Of a stretch of 64,000 bases of DNA, positions 26,053 through 39,152 are shown one piece after another. This DNA comes from Clavulina sp. PMI_390 (lineage: Eukaryota; Basidiomycota; Agaricomycetes; Cantharellales; Hydnaceae). The notes under the pieces are model-generated. The model saw nothing but the letters and a program-made list of their open reading frames with translations. It made no database searches and had not been told where the DNA came from. The translations under genes were made by a program, and so were the position numbers. Within the stretch, counting starts at the first letter, position 1. Each line of letters opens with the position of its first letter. The DNA lies in contig WIDE01000045.1 of NCBI GenBank assembly GCA_015039315.1, positions 188,910-252,909 of the forward strand, in the 5' to 3' direction.

Positions 26053-26480
26053 TCAATTGAGCGGGCCCATAATCAATCCATTCTGTATGAGATAATCCCG
26101 ACTGGCAGCGTCGCGTGCTGCAAGCTTGGTGTTTCCCTGCCCAGTACTGAGTCGTTCCCCGTTAACTTGGCGGCATAGAATCAGGATGAGAATAATTTAA
26201 ATCCATGAAACGCCATCATGGACTCACTATACAATCGTGTGAGGTGAATATTCGCTGTTCCATAGAGAGTACACTTGTCCTCCTGATTAGGACACGCGTG
26301 AGCAGATCAGTCATACGATACCATAATTAGAGAATTCATGCCCAATAGATTTCGAAAGGCACTCCTTGCTGAAGCATCTGCTGCTTCCTTTGGTTGAGGA
26401 CGATCAAGTGTGGGTGGACTAGAAAGTGAGGTCAGTGGTGCATCATAACAGCTTCATTGCAATACTGAACCATCCGCCAT
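26053..26480 (-). CDS. Small double-stranded-RNA-binding-domain protein
   Basis: Short gene of about four exons whose spliced product is near 80 residues. It starts MADVHPHLIVLNQRKQQMLQ (first helix of a dsRBD) and, after the last intron, reads LYINGERLSTGQGNTKLAAR and DAASRDYLIQNGLI: strand, loop and the basic second-helix motif (G-x-G-x-x-K-x-x-A-A/R-x-x-A-A) typical of dsRBD folds. The first intron begins after ATGGCGGATG. The last uses a strong GTGAGT donor that joins A to TT for the Ile before NGE. The donor of the middle intron is uncertain (GTGCCT, or GC after TATTGG). Agaricomycetes encode many such stand-alone dsRBD proteins of unknown role; a part in RNA silencing is possible but not shown here. 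Confidence 0.62.
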
Positions 26481-26566
26481 AGGAGAGAGCTTTAAGTAGG
26501 ATAAGAATGAGTTTGTGAATTTTTGAGTCTGTCGAGCCTGAAGATTGAGAGAGCGAGGAATACTGA

Positions 26567-26578
26567 GGGTTATAAACC
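26567..26578 (-). promoter_or_regulatory. TATA box of the dsRBD gene
   Basis: The minus strand reads GGTTTATAACCC here, about 90 bp before the ATG at 26480. Spacing fits a transcription start 25-40 bp downstream and a short leader. Its presence supports a real minus-strand gene. Confidence 0.5.
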
Positions 26579-26864
26579 TAAGTCCAAGCACACCTAACGC
26601 GCCTTTCGCTGTCATGATGTGCGCCAGAAGGCCTTAGGGAGCGCGTACGTCGCGTCTGGATTGACAGAGGCGCAGATCAAAGAAGCTAAGGTGAGAGCCA
26701 TTCCGAAAATTCACAAAATAGAGCTCCAAATAAACGACTGTTGTTGTCAGTGGTTCTGAGTGCCAAGTCTTTAAGTCTGTAGCCACCAAAGATCCGGAAG
26801 GATACATTATACGAGCTTCCTTTTAAGAGGGTATGTCACAACGGCATTTAAATGTGTCCAGAAT

Positions 26865-27170
26865 CGCTGATTTTGGGTGATAAGCGCGAGTATGCGCCAC
26901 CCGGTGCTGAGAGAGGTCAAGTCGCGAATCACAGCCGAGCGCGAGGATGAAAGGCTATGTTCAAAGTATCCAGGCGAGATCATATATTAATTTAAGCGTC
27001 AGTTGAGCGATATGATACCGTGAGGTGTCGGTTTTCGTGGTAGTGTGCAGCTGGGTAGGTCGTGTCACGCTCGATCCTGGCGCCATTCAATGATCGGAGG
27101 TGACTGTCACGACTTCATCATGTTGAAATCAGGCCAAGCCCTCTCTTGCGCCAAACCCCTTGCATCGGAG
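26865..27170. repeat. Duplicated upstream block, copy A (partner near 29253-29395 and 30634-30780)
   Basis: 26865-26998 aligns with 29253-29395 (shared pieces GATAAGCGC, AGTATGC, AGCCGAGCGC, GCTATG, TCATAT). 27030-27170 aligns with 30634-30780, starting at TTTCGTGGTAGTGTGC and including TTCAATGATC, GTGACTGTCAC and GCCAAACC. Both blocks lie upstream of a GT15 gene, so the tandem duplication included about 400 bp of 5' DNA. Confidence 0.75.
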
Positions 27171-27258
27171 GGTTCACTATCCCCACTCCCCCACCCCCCT
27201 CCCCTCAGGTCTCGCTTCCTCAGACCTTCAATATCTTATCGCTCTAGGGTCTTCCTCG

Positions 27259-29046
27259 ATGACACCAAGACCCGTTGTTCGTTATGTGGCCCTCGTCCTA
27301 GGCCTTTTAGTACGTGGCCAGCGCTTACTCCGGAGCCGTTCCCTTATCCCTTGACCAAATTTTTCATACAATCCCCAATAGATCACTCTACACTACATCC
27401 TCTCTTTCTCGCATGAAGAATATGGTCGAAGAACAGCCTTATCTAACTTCTTACCCAACAATCCTCCGTACAAGAGTGATGCGGGTAAATACTATCCTGA
27501 AGACACGACAGACGCTAGCACACAAAATCGGAAGGCAAATGCGGCGTTCGTTATTCTTGCACGCAATAATGACCTGAACGGCGTTCTGGAGAGCGTCAAG
27601 CAAGTTGAAGATCGCTTCAACAAGAAATTCAAATATCCCTACGTGTTCCTCAACGAAGAAGAGTTCTCAGACGACTTCAAAAAGTGAGCGAAGTGCAGGA
27701 TTCCGAAAGGCTTTCATCTTACTGCTACTCATTTAGGTGGACATCTGAGGTCACTTCTGCCCCATGCTCGTATGGGAAGATTCCCCATGACCATTGGTAC
27801 CAGCCAGACTGGATTGACGAAGGCAAGGCCACTCAATCACGGATTAATATGATTGAGCATGAGGTATGTTATGTTCATTAACCCTTCGAATATATTAGCT
27901 TATCGTGATGTTTATTGCTGCGGAATTAGGTTATATATGGCGATTCGTGAGTTGTGATATCCGTACCTTCTCCGCGGGCCCGGAACTAATGATAATCATT
28001 CAGCGTCCCCTATCGTAATATGTGCCGATTCAACTCTGGGGTACGCTGAATTTATCCGTCCGTTCCGTCCATGGCCCTCAATTGTTACTGCTAGTTTTTC
28101 TTCCGACACGAACTGCTGAAGGATTACGACTACTACTGGCGTGTGGAGTAAGCTATCATATATCCCGTATCAGAACTTCTCGCTTATAATGCTGTGGCAC
28201 TACTCCAGGCCCAATATCAAGCTCTTTTGCGATATTGACTACGATCCTTTCCTGCTAATGCAAGACGAAAAGAAAGTATACGGTATGGTCTAACGTTTAC
28301 GTATGCCTCACACCTGCTCATGCCACATTAGGGTTCACCCTCTCACTATACGAGTACATTGAGACGATTCCGACATTGTGGAGTGCCGTAAAAGGTATGC
28401 AAATCGTCAACCCACCCAACATCCCTGCACGACCTAACAAGTGTCACAGAGTTTATGGATGAAAATCCTGAAACCATGCCCAAAGACAACGCCCTGGCTT
28501 TCGTATCTGACGATGGGGGCAGAACATACAACAAGTGCCACTGTGAGTAGCTATGCATCCTAGGTATCTCGCACCCAGTTGCTGATTGCCTTGACAGTCT
28601 GGAGCAACTTCGAGATCGGTGACCTAAACTTCTGGCGAGGAGAAGCCTATATGAAATTCTTCGAGTTCCTGGATAAGAAAGGCGGCTTTTATTACGAGGT
28701 ATGTCGAAACTCTTCTATTAGAACCCGAGTGGTCACTCAACATGGTCACGCATATTCAGAGGTGGGGTGATGCGCCCGTCCACAGTATTGGTGCTGCACT
28801 GTTCGCCCACAAGGACCAGATCCACTTCTTTGAGGATATTGGCTACAGGCACGAGCCCTTCCAGCACTGCCCGCAGGGCCGGAGCCATCTTAAGGGAAAA
28901 TGCTGGTGCTCTACCAGCGATAACTTCGGTGAGTTAACGGGATATATCTTGACGTGGCAGCAAAATTAATAAAGTACTGGTGCCTGACCCTTCATTCAGA
29001 TTACGACGGATATTCATGCCTGTCAAGATATGACAAACTGTTCTAG
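27259..29046 (+). CDS. GT15 alpha-1,2-mannosyltransferase (Kre2/Mnt1/Ktr family), tandem copy A
   Basis: Golgi type II mannosyltransferase that extends O-linked and N-linked mannose chains from GDP-mannose. It starts MTPRPVVRYVALVLGLL. After the intron (donor GTACGTGG at the codon end) it continues ITLHYILSFSHEEYGRR, completing the signal anchor. The catalytic domain shows NAAFVILARN, the DRFNKKFKYPYVFLNEEEFS block, YGKIPHDHWYQPDWID, MCRFNSGFFFRHELL, YDYYWRVEPNIKLFCDIDYD, PFLLMQD, CHFWSNFEIGDLNFWR (family signature), RWGDAPVHSIGAALF and the end CLSRYDKLF. About ten exons, all frames intact. Which yeast Ktr paralogue it corresponds to cannot be decided. Confidence 0.93.
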
Positions 29047-30832
29047 CCGACTGATACAGGCGTAGGTAAAAGCAAAGGTGAGAATATTGCACAAGTTCGC
29101 ACGGCAGATACCCAATTGGCTGAATATCGTCATCAGAGGTGTTGACGGCGTCAGAATTTCGACATTGCAGCTGCGAACTATGTAAGGGACATGACAGAAG
29201 AGCTTTGGTGTAAGCAAGTGTACTATTTCGGCGTCCAAAGATGTCCAGGATCGCTGCTCTGGGGCGATAAGCGCAAGTATGCACGTCCCAATACCAAGAA
29301 ACAGCAATTCGGTCGGCGTAGCCGAGCGCCACGGCAGACGCTATGCGAACCGCATTCAAGCGAGGTCATATTCCCGCCACCCTCTGACGGGGTTTGGATC
29401 GCAAATCTCCTCACCTTTAAGCCGCGTTCCGAATTCGGCGACTAAACTCAATCAGGACGCTGCCCGAGAAGTTACTAATTAGCGGTAAATCTCGAAGCTC
29501 CAAGTCTTAAGCCCCTGAGAAAACCCCTTTGCGCTCCAATCTTTTCACTCAGCTTTTGTGTGCTATCCCCTCAATTTCCACGCATCGCGGATACCTCTGG
29601 TTCAACGCTCACTCTGCCATCCTTGAGAGGCTCTCGAATAGAAATCCATCCAAATCCATCCAAATCATGCAGCTGACTCCGTTTATTGCCTTCATGTCCT
29701 TCGATGCGAACGCTCTCAGTGCTGTAGCACTAATCGAGCTGAATCTGGCTCTCCCCCCACTGAGGCGATTTAGACGTGATAGATAGAGGGTTTCAGACAT
29801 ACTGCTCTGAATAATTGCGGAAATAAGACCAAAGAATAAATGCTGCTCATACGGACTTTAAGGCGGTCTCTCCCAGAAGGAATCATCTGCATTCCGGTGG
29901 GGCTAGATCGAGCTCCCTCTACTGTAGCTCGCTTCCCGTGGAGAATGGAAGCAAGAACTTTACCACGTCTACTCAGGCGACTTCTTGGTCTGCAGACTCC
30001 TACACTCTCAGATGCCATCCCCTCCGATACTGTCAATTGAATATCTTCCTTCCTGCGATTCCTGTCGTGCTCTGGTTTCGACAAGTGATAATTGATCCTC
30101 TGCATTTCCCTATGTTGTCTGGCTCTCCTCCGTCTTACTTGACCTTCCCGCGTATAGAGACGAGTGTTTCTCTCCTCCAGAGCTCTATCGATTTGATGTT
30201 CCTAGGATGCCCGCATAGGTACTGTAGATACCTTCCGCTTCCACGTCGCTGTGACCCCGAGGGGCCCACTAGCCACACTTGACTCATCGCCCTTCTGAAA
30301 ATGGTCGAGCAAGTCGGCAAGGGGAATACCATCGGGTTTGTCTAGCAATCGGGTTCAGTGAGCCACATCTTCCGACTGCAGATAGGGATGCCATATCCCG
30401 GAAATTCAGCATCTCTCGCTACAATGTAAGGACGTTTTGGAAGGTAACGCCAGCGGTAGAGTTGGATAGTTCGCTTACTCCAGGTTGATACAGCAATTAA
30501 GTAAGTCCTCCGTCTGGTAGTCGTCTTGCGGTGAATGTGGGCTATGGCGGGCCATGCCCCATGGAGCAAATACGAGCGCTAGATAGATCCAAAAGTCAAA
30601 CTCACAATATGACAGCACCATGGATGGCTATTTCGTGGTAGTGTGCCGTAGGCGAGTTGTGTCACGCCCAATCCACGCGTGATTCAATGATCAGGGTGAC
30701 TGTCACATATTTGTTTTGAATTGAGCCACCGACTCTCCTGTGCCAAACCTTCTGCATCCAAGGGCCCATTATCCCTCCAGGTGCCGCCTACTCAGCACTT
30801 GACCTTTTTATTACCCTAGCGGTTCGCCATTA
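29047..30832. other. Spacer between GT15 copies: duplicated flanks plus about 1.2 kb of extra DNA
   Basis: Homology to the DNA upstream of copy A runs from about 29253 to 29395, stops, and resumes at about 30607-30634. The intervening ~1.2 kb has no counterpart in copy A, where the equivalent points are only ~15-35 bp apart. No transposase, terminal inverted repeats or clear target-site duplication could be seen. Short frames on both strands show no recognisable domain. Confidence 0.65.
29667..29786 (+). pseudogene. Possible decayed start of a small secreted protein
   Basis: A 39-codon frame starts MQLTPFIAFMSFDANALSAV and ends in RRFRRDR. The N-terminus resembles a signal peptide interrupted by a charged residue, followed by a Pro/Arg-rich stretch like a propeptide. 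The ATG follows a small direct repeat (ATCCATCCAA twice). It has no continuation I can trace. This is speculative and lies in the 1.2-kb insert. Confidence 0.2.
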
Positions 30833-32627
30833 ATGGCACCGAGTCCCGTTGTTCGTTATGTGGCCCTTGTGCTGGGTCTGTTGGTACGTGGCCAGCGCTT
30901 ACTCCGCAGCCATTCTCGTATCTCTCAACCAAATGCTGCATACCCTCCCAATAGATCACGCTACATTACATCCTTTCCTTCTCACACGAGGAATACGGTC
31001 GAAGAACAGCTTTATCCAACCTCCTACCGAGCAACCCCCCGTACAAGAGTGATGCGGGTAAATATTATCCTGGCGACACGAAGGACGTCAGCACGCAGAC
31101 CCGCAAAGCAAACGCGGCGTTCGTGATTCTTGCCCGCAATGGCGACCTGAACGGCGTTCTGGAGAGTATCAAACAAGTCGAAGACCGCTTCAACAAGAAA
31201 TTCAAATATCCCTACGTGTTCCTCAACGAAGAGGACTTCTCGGACGACTTCAAAAAGTGAGGGGAAAAAGCATAAATCGAAAGGCTTCGATCAGGAGATC
31301 TTATTTTTGCCCTTTTAGGTGGACATCCGAGGTCACCTCGACCCCATGTTCATACGGCAAGATTCCTCATGACCATTGGTACCAGCCAGACTGGATTGAC
31401 GAAGACAAGGCTACGAAGTCACGGCTTGATATGATTGAGCACAAGGTCTGTTTCATGCTCAAATCTTTCTGTTACATAACCTTATCATGATACCCATTAC
31501 TGCGGAAATAGGTTATATATGGCCACTCGTAAGTTGTAATACGTACCGTGTCGGCGGGCCCGAGGCTAATGGTTGCCATCCAGCGTCCCCTATCGTAACA
31601 TGTGCCGTTTCAACTCTGGAGTACGTTGATTCTGTCCGTCCGCCGCATGTATAGTGCTCATTGTTACCCTTAGTTCTTCTTCCGCCATGAGCTGCTGAAA
31701 GACTACGACTACTACTGGCGTGTGGAGTAGGTTATGATTAACATGTTCTGATTCGGAACTGCTCGCTGAAATATATTTTGTTTCCAGACCCAACATCAAG
31801 CTCTTCTGCGATATCGATTACGATCCTTTCTTGCTGATGCAAGACCAGAAGAAAGTTTACGGTGCGCCTTCATACCTACGTATGCTCTGTATTTGTCTCA
31901 TGTCTCCCTAGGGTTCACTCTCTCGCTATACGAGTACATTGAGACGATTCCGACATTGTGGGATGCTGTCAAGGGTATGCGAATTGTGGTCCTGATCAAC
32001 ATTGGTCCATGACCTAATCCTTATTATAGAGTTCATGAAGGAAAACCCTGAGACCATGCCCAAGGACAATGCTCTGGCCTTTGTATCCGACGATGGAGGC
32101 GAGACTTACAATAAGTGCCACTGTGAGTCGCATCGTATTTTGTATATCCCCCTTTTTGGGTTACTAATTGCCTGTGTAGTCTGGAGCAACTTTGAGATTG
32201 GTGACCTCAACTTCTGGCGAGGAGAGGCCTACATGAAATTCTTCGACTTCTTGGATAAGAAGGGTGGCTTCTACTATGAGGTTTGTACTGGCACTTCTAA
32301 CAGAAGTTCCACGCTCATTAAGCATGATCGCGTCTATCCAGCGGTGGGGTGATGCGCCCGTCCACAGCATCGGTGCTGCTTTGTTCGCCCACAAGGACCA
32401 AATCCACTTCTTTGAGGACATTGGCTACAGGCACGAGCCCTTCCAGCACTGTCCACAAGGCAAGAGCCATGCTAAGGGCAAATGCTGGTGCTCTGCCAGC
32501 GAAAACTTCGGTGGGTTATATGCCTTCTCCTGACGTGGCCATGACGCTAATGAATTCTTGGTGCCTGCTTCTTCATTCAGATTATGAATGGTACTCGTGT
32601 CTCTCAAGATACGACAAGCTGTTCTAA
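30833..32627 (+). CDS. GT15 alpha-1,2-mannosyltransferase (Kre2/Mnt1/Ktr family), tandem copy B
   Basis: Paralogue of the gene at 27259-29046 with the same exon layout. It starts MAPSPVVRYVALVLGLL, spliced to ITLHYILSFSHEEYGRR. The luminal part is very similar to copy A, with differences such as LLPSNPPYKSDAGKYYPGD and EEDFSDDFKK, and it keeps SYGKIPHDHWYQPDWID, FNSGFFFRHELLKDYDYYWR, CHFWSNFEIGDLNFWR and the end CLSRYDKLF. Introns have diverged much more than exons, so both copies appear to be under selection. It probably has the same Golgi mannosyltransferase role, with possible division of labour between O- and N-chains. Confidence 0.93.
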
Positions 32628-32744
32628 TCGAATAGCATGTGATATTCCCATGAATCGCGAGGTTCATTTCTTTTGATTTCGCTTGCTAGTGCTATTGCAG
32701 TTAGCTGGCCAATACGTGATCTGCATCCTGCTATTACGATGTGA

Positions 32745-36855
<4,111 letters not shown>

Positions 36856-36941
36856 GGCGAAAACTCCGGGGTCGAAACGGAGGAGAGGTGCACAGAACCG
36901 TGGCAGTGTGGCTGTGCCGCCGAACCTTTGTGGTCCCGTCG

Positions 36942-37547
36942 ATGGCTTTGACAGCGCTGATCACAGTTGGGTCCACCAAATTCGACGATTTGATTCAGCA
37001 TGCTACCTCTACAGAATGTATAAACGCCCTCCAAGAGAAGGGATTTACCAAATTGATCATACAATACGGCAACAGTCGATGGTCGGAACCTGGAGACAGC
37101 CCTTACTCTTGCCGCGTATTCCTTCAAACCCACCCTTGCAGAAGATATTGAGCAGGCAGATCTCCTCATCAGCCATGCCGGTCTGCTTCTTGCTAAATCT
37201 ACGTAGCTCGTAAAACATACTTCTTATCCGCAACTTCACTCAGGCTCTGGGACGATCCTCGAGGCGCTCAGATCTTCAAAGCAGCTTATCGTGGTGCCAA
37301 ATAACACTCTCATGGATGATCACCAAAGCGAGCTAGCTAATGAGTTAGGAAAGGGAGGTTACCTTGTGACGTGTCGTGCTGAGTAGGTACTTCAATAGCG
37401 AGAGGTCAGCCGTCCGTGCTTAATTCACATTATAGAGACCTCGCTACCACGATCTTGGCAGGCAAATATAAGGAGCTTAACCCATTCCCGCAACAAGACA
37501 AGAGCCGTTTTCGCGATCTACTCGATAAAGAAATGGGCTTTTTGTGA
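36942..37547 (+). CDS. ALG13: UDP-GlcNAc transferase subunit Alg13 (with frame break)
   Basis: Catalytic half of the Alg13/Alg14 enzyme that adds the second GlcNAc to the dolichol-linked N-glycan precursor at the ER. The start at 36942 gives [19 protein letters not shown]. The chain continues [70 protein letters not shown] and ends DKEMGFL. Introns lie near 37178-37247 and 37385-37435. Between QYGN and TLAAYSF the frame shifts by one near 37075-37099. A 25-nt GT-AG segment would restore it, but that is shorter than any usual fungal intron, so an assembly indel is equally likely. The start codon is 86 bp from the PIK1 start. Confidence 0.88.
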
Positions 37548-37602
37548 AGAACAGTCACATTGCGTTGTAAATTACTGCACACAATGTCGGAGCGTCCAGT
37601 AC

Positions 37603-38927
37603 TTAGAACAGTAAGCGGAAAGGATAGGCTGTGGATTTCATTCAGGTAAGTATTGGTAGTTCGCCGAAAGAAACTAAACGAGCACTCACATCCGTTCTTG
37701 ACCTTGAAGATGGACATGAGCACGCTGTACAGTAGAACCGTAACAGTGACCCAGATATAAATTGCCGCCCTTTGTTGGGTAGGCTTCAGCGTCCGCGGGA
37801 CCAGGATAATGAGTGCAATTTGAGCCAAAGCCAGTGCACCGTCTATTATAGTTAAGTGAGTCAGAGGGATGCAACTTGACCAATTTCAGACAACAGCTCC
37901 ACGTACACAACGTGGCGATCACCCAGATTTCGGCACCATACTGATTAGAATAACCGCCTGCAATCCATTGCGGACCTTGGCGCGTCTGCTGAGCGAACGG
38001 CGCGTGGCGAATACGGGTGAACATGTAACCAGAGGTGAAGATGAGAGATGCGAGGATGCACCCAACAGCCCAAGTCCACCGCGACAAGACGATAACGGAG
38101 AAGATGGGCCATGCGAATACAGCGAGAGCAGCAAAGCCAGCAACCGTCATAACTGAGGAAATCATGAGGCCGTAGTTTGGTGGGGGTGCATAAGGAATCT
38201 TGACGGGAGTCGATTCAGAAAGCTCGTCTGCAAGTGTCTGGGCCTCAAAGGAGCTATTTTGGAATGTGAGGACGGCCGTGAGACACGTCGTCGGAGGGAT
38301 ATAGATGTTAGTGTGAACTCACTGGCGTCCAAAGTCGTATTTCCAGTCAGCACGGTTGGCAGGCGCCTTGTAAGGGCCATCTTGTGCCTGGAGGAAGTTT
38401 ACGACAGGTGCAGAGGCATAGCCAAGCTGGAACCATCATAATAGAGGGGAAATATAAGATTGTTAATGTAGCTGCGGGGACACGGGGAAATAATGGACGA
38501 CGTACTTGACGGAAGACAGCACCACCATCAGCGAAATCCAACGTAGCGAAGAAATGTCTATCCCTCTTTTCTTTCGTGACTTTAGTCCACGATTTTGCAA
38601 CAGCACGGAAGTTGGGGTAGAAAGCACTAGCATATGCAGTGTCATAGTTCAGCTCATGACACGACAACAACGAGCAAAGGAGGCGAGGACGCACTGGCAC
38701 GGAGCGCAACCATATTCTTTGCCCATAGCAGTAAACTCGATGACCACGGACCAGTCCCTGCCCAGTTTTGTGATCTCATCATAGAGGCCGCTGTCTAGCT
38801 TCACTACACCGCCGTTGGATTGGGCAAGTTTTGCGAATTTTGCGCGTGCCGCATCATCGGCGACAACAGGTTGAAGGAGAGACAATGAAAAGGAAAGCGC
38901 TAGAGAGAGAAGTGTTGAGGCACGCAT
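37603..38927 (-). CDS. OST3: Oligosaccharyltransferase subunit Ost3/Ost6 (thioredoxin-like)
   Basis: Subunit of the ER oligosaccharyltransferase with a luminal thioredoxin fold that holds substrate cysteines by mixed disulfide. It has a signal peptide (MRASTLLSLALSFSLSLLQP), then RDWSVVIEFTAMGKEYGCAP with the CAPC redox motif, PNFRAVAKSWTKV, and a cis-Pro region SAPVVNFLQ. Four membrane helices follow, including MTVAGFAALAVFAWPIFSVI, CILASLIFTSGYMFTRI, LAQIALIILV and YIWVTVTVLLYSVLMSIFKV. The last exon spliced from KNG gives SYPFRLLF and the stop at 37603. It is convergent with ALG13, with only 55 bp between stops. Secure. Confidence 0.94.
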
Positions 38928-39152
38928 TGTTGACTTGACCTCTCAAGTTTACAGCGCGTCCAGTGTCGGTGTCGTGGCTGTTTCCCACGGTCACAGTTGA
39001 CAGCTATTTCTGTCCTGCTACGGAATTTGTCCAAACGATCTATCGCATAATATTCTGATAATTATCGAGTAAAAAAGGATGCGATAATATTATACTGCAT
39101 AGGTCCAAGATAACACAGAAGAACCCATCTACGAAGTTGCGAATTGTACAAA

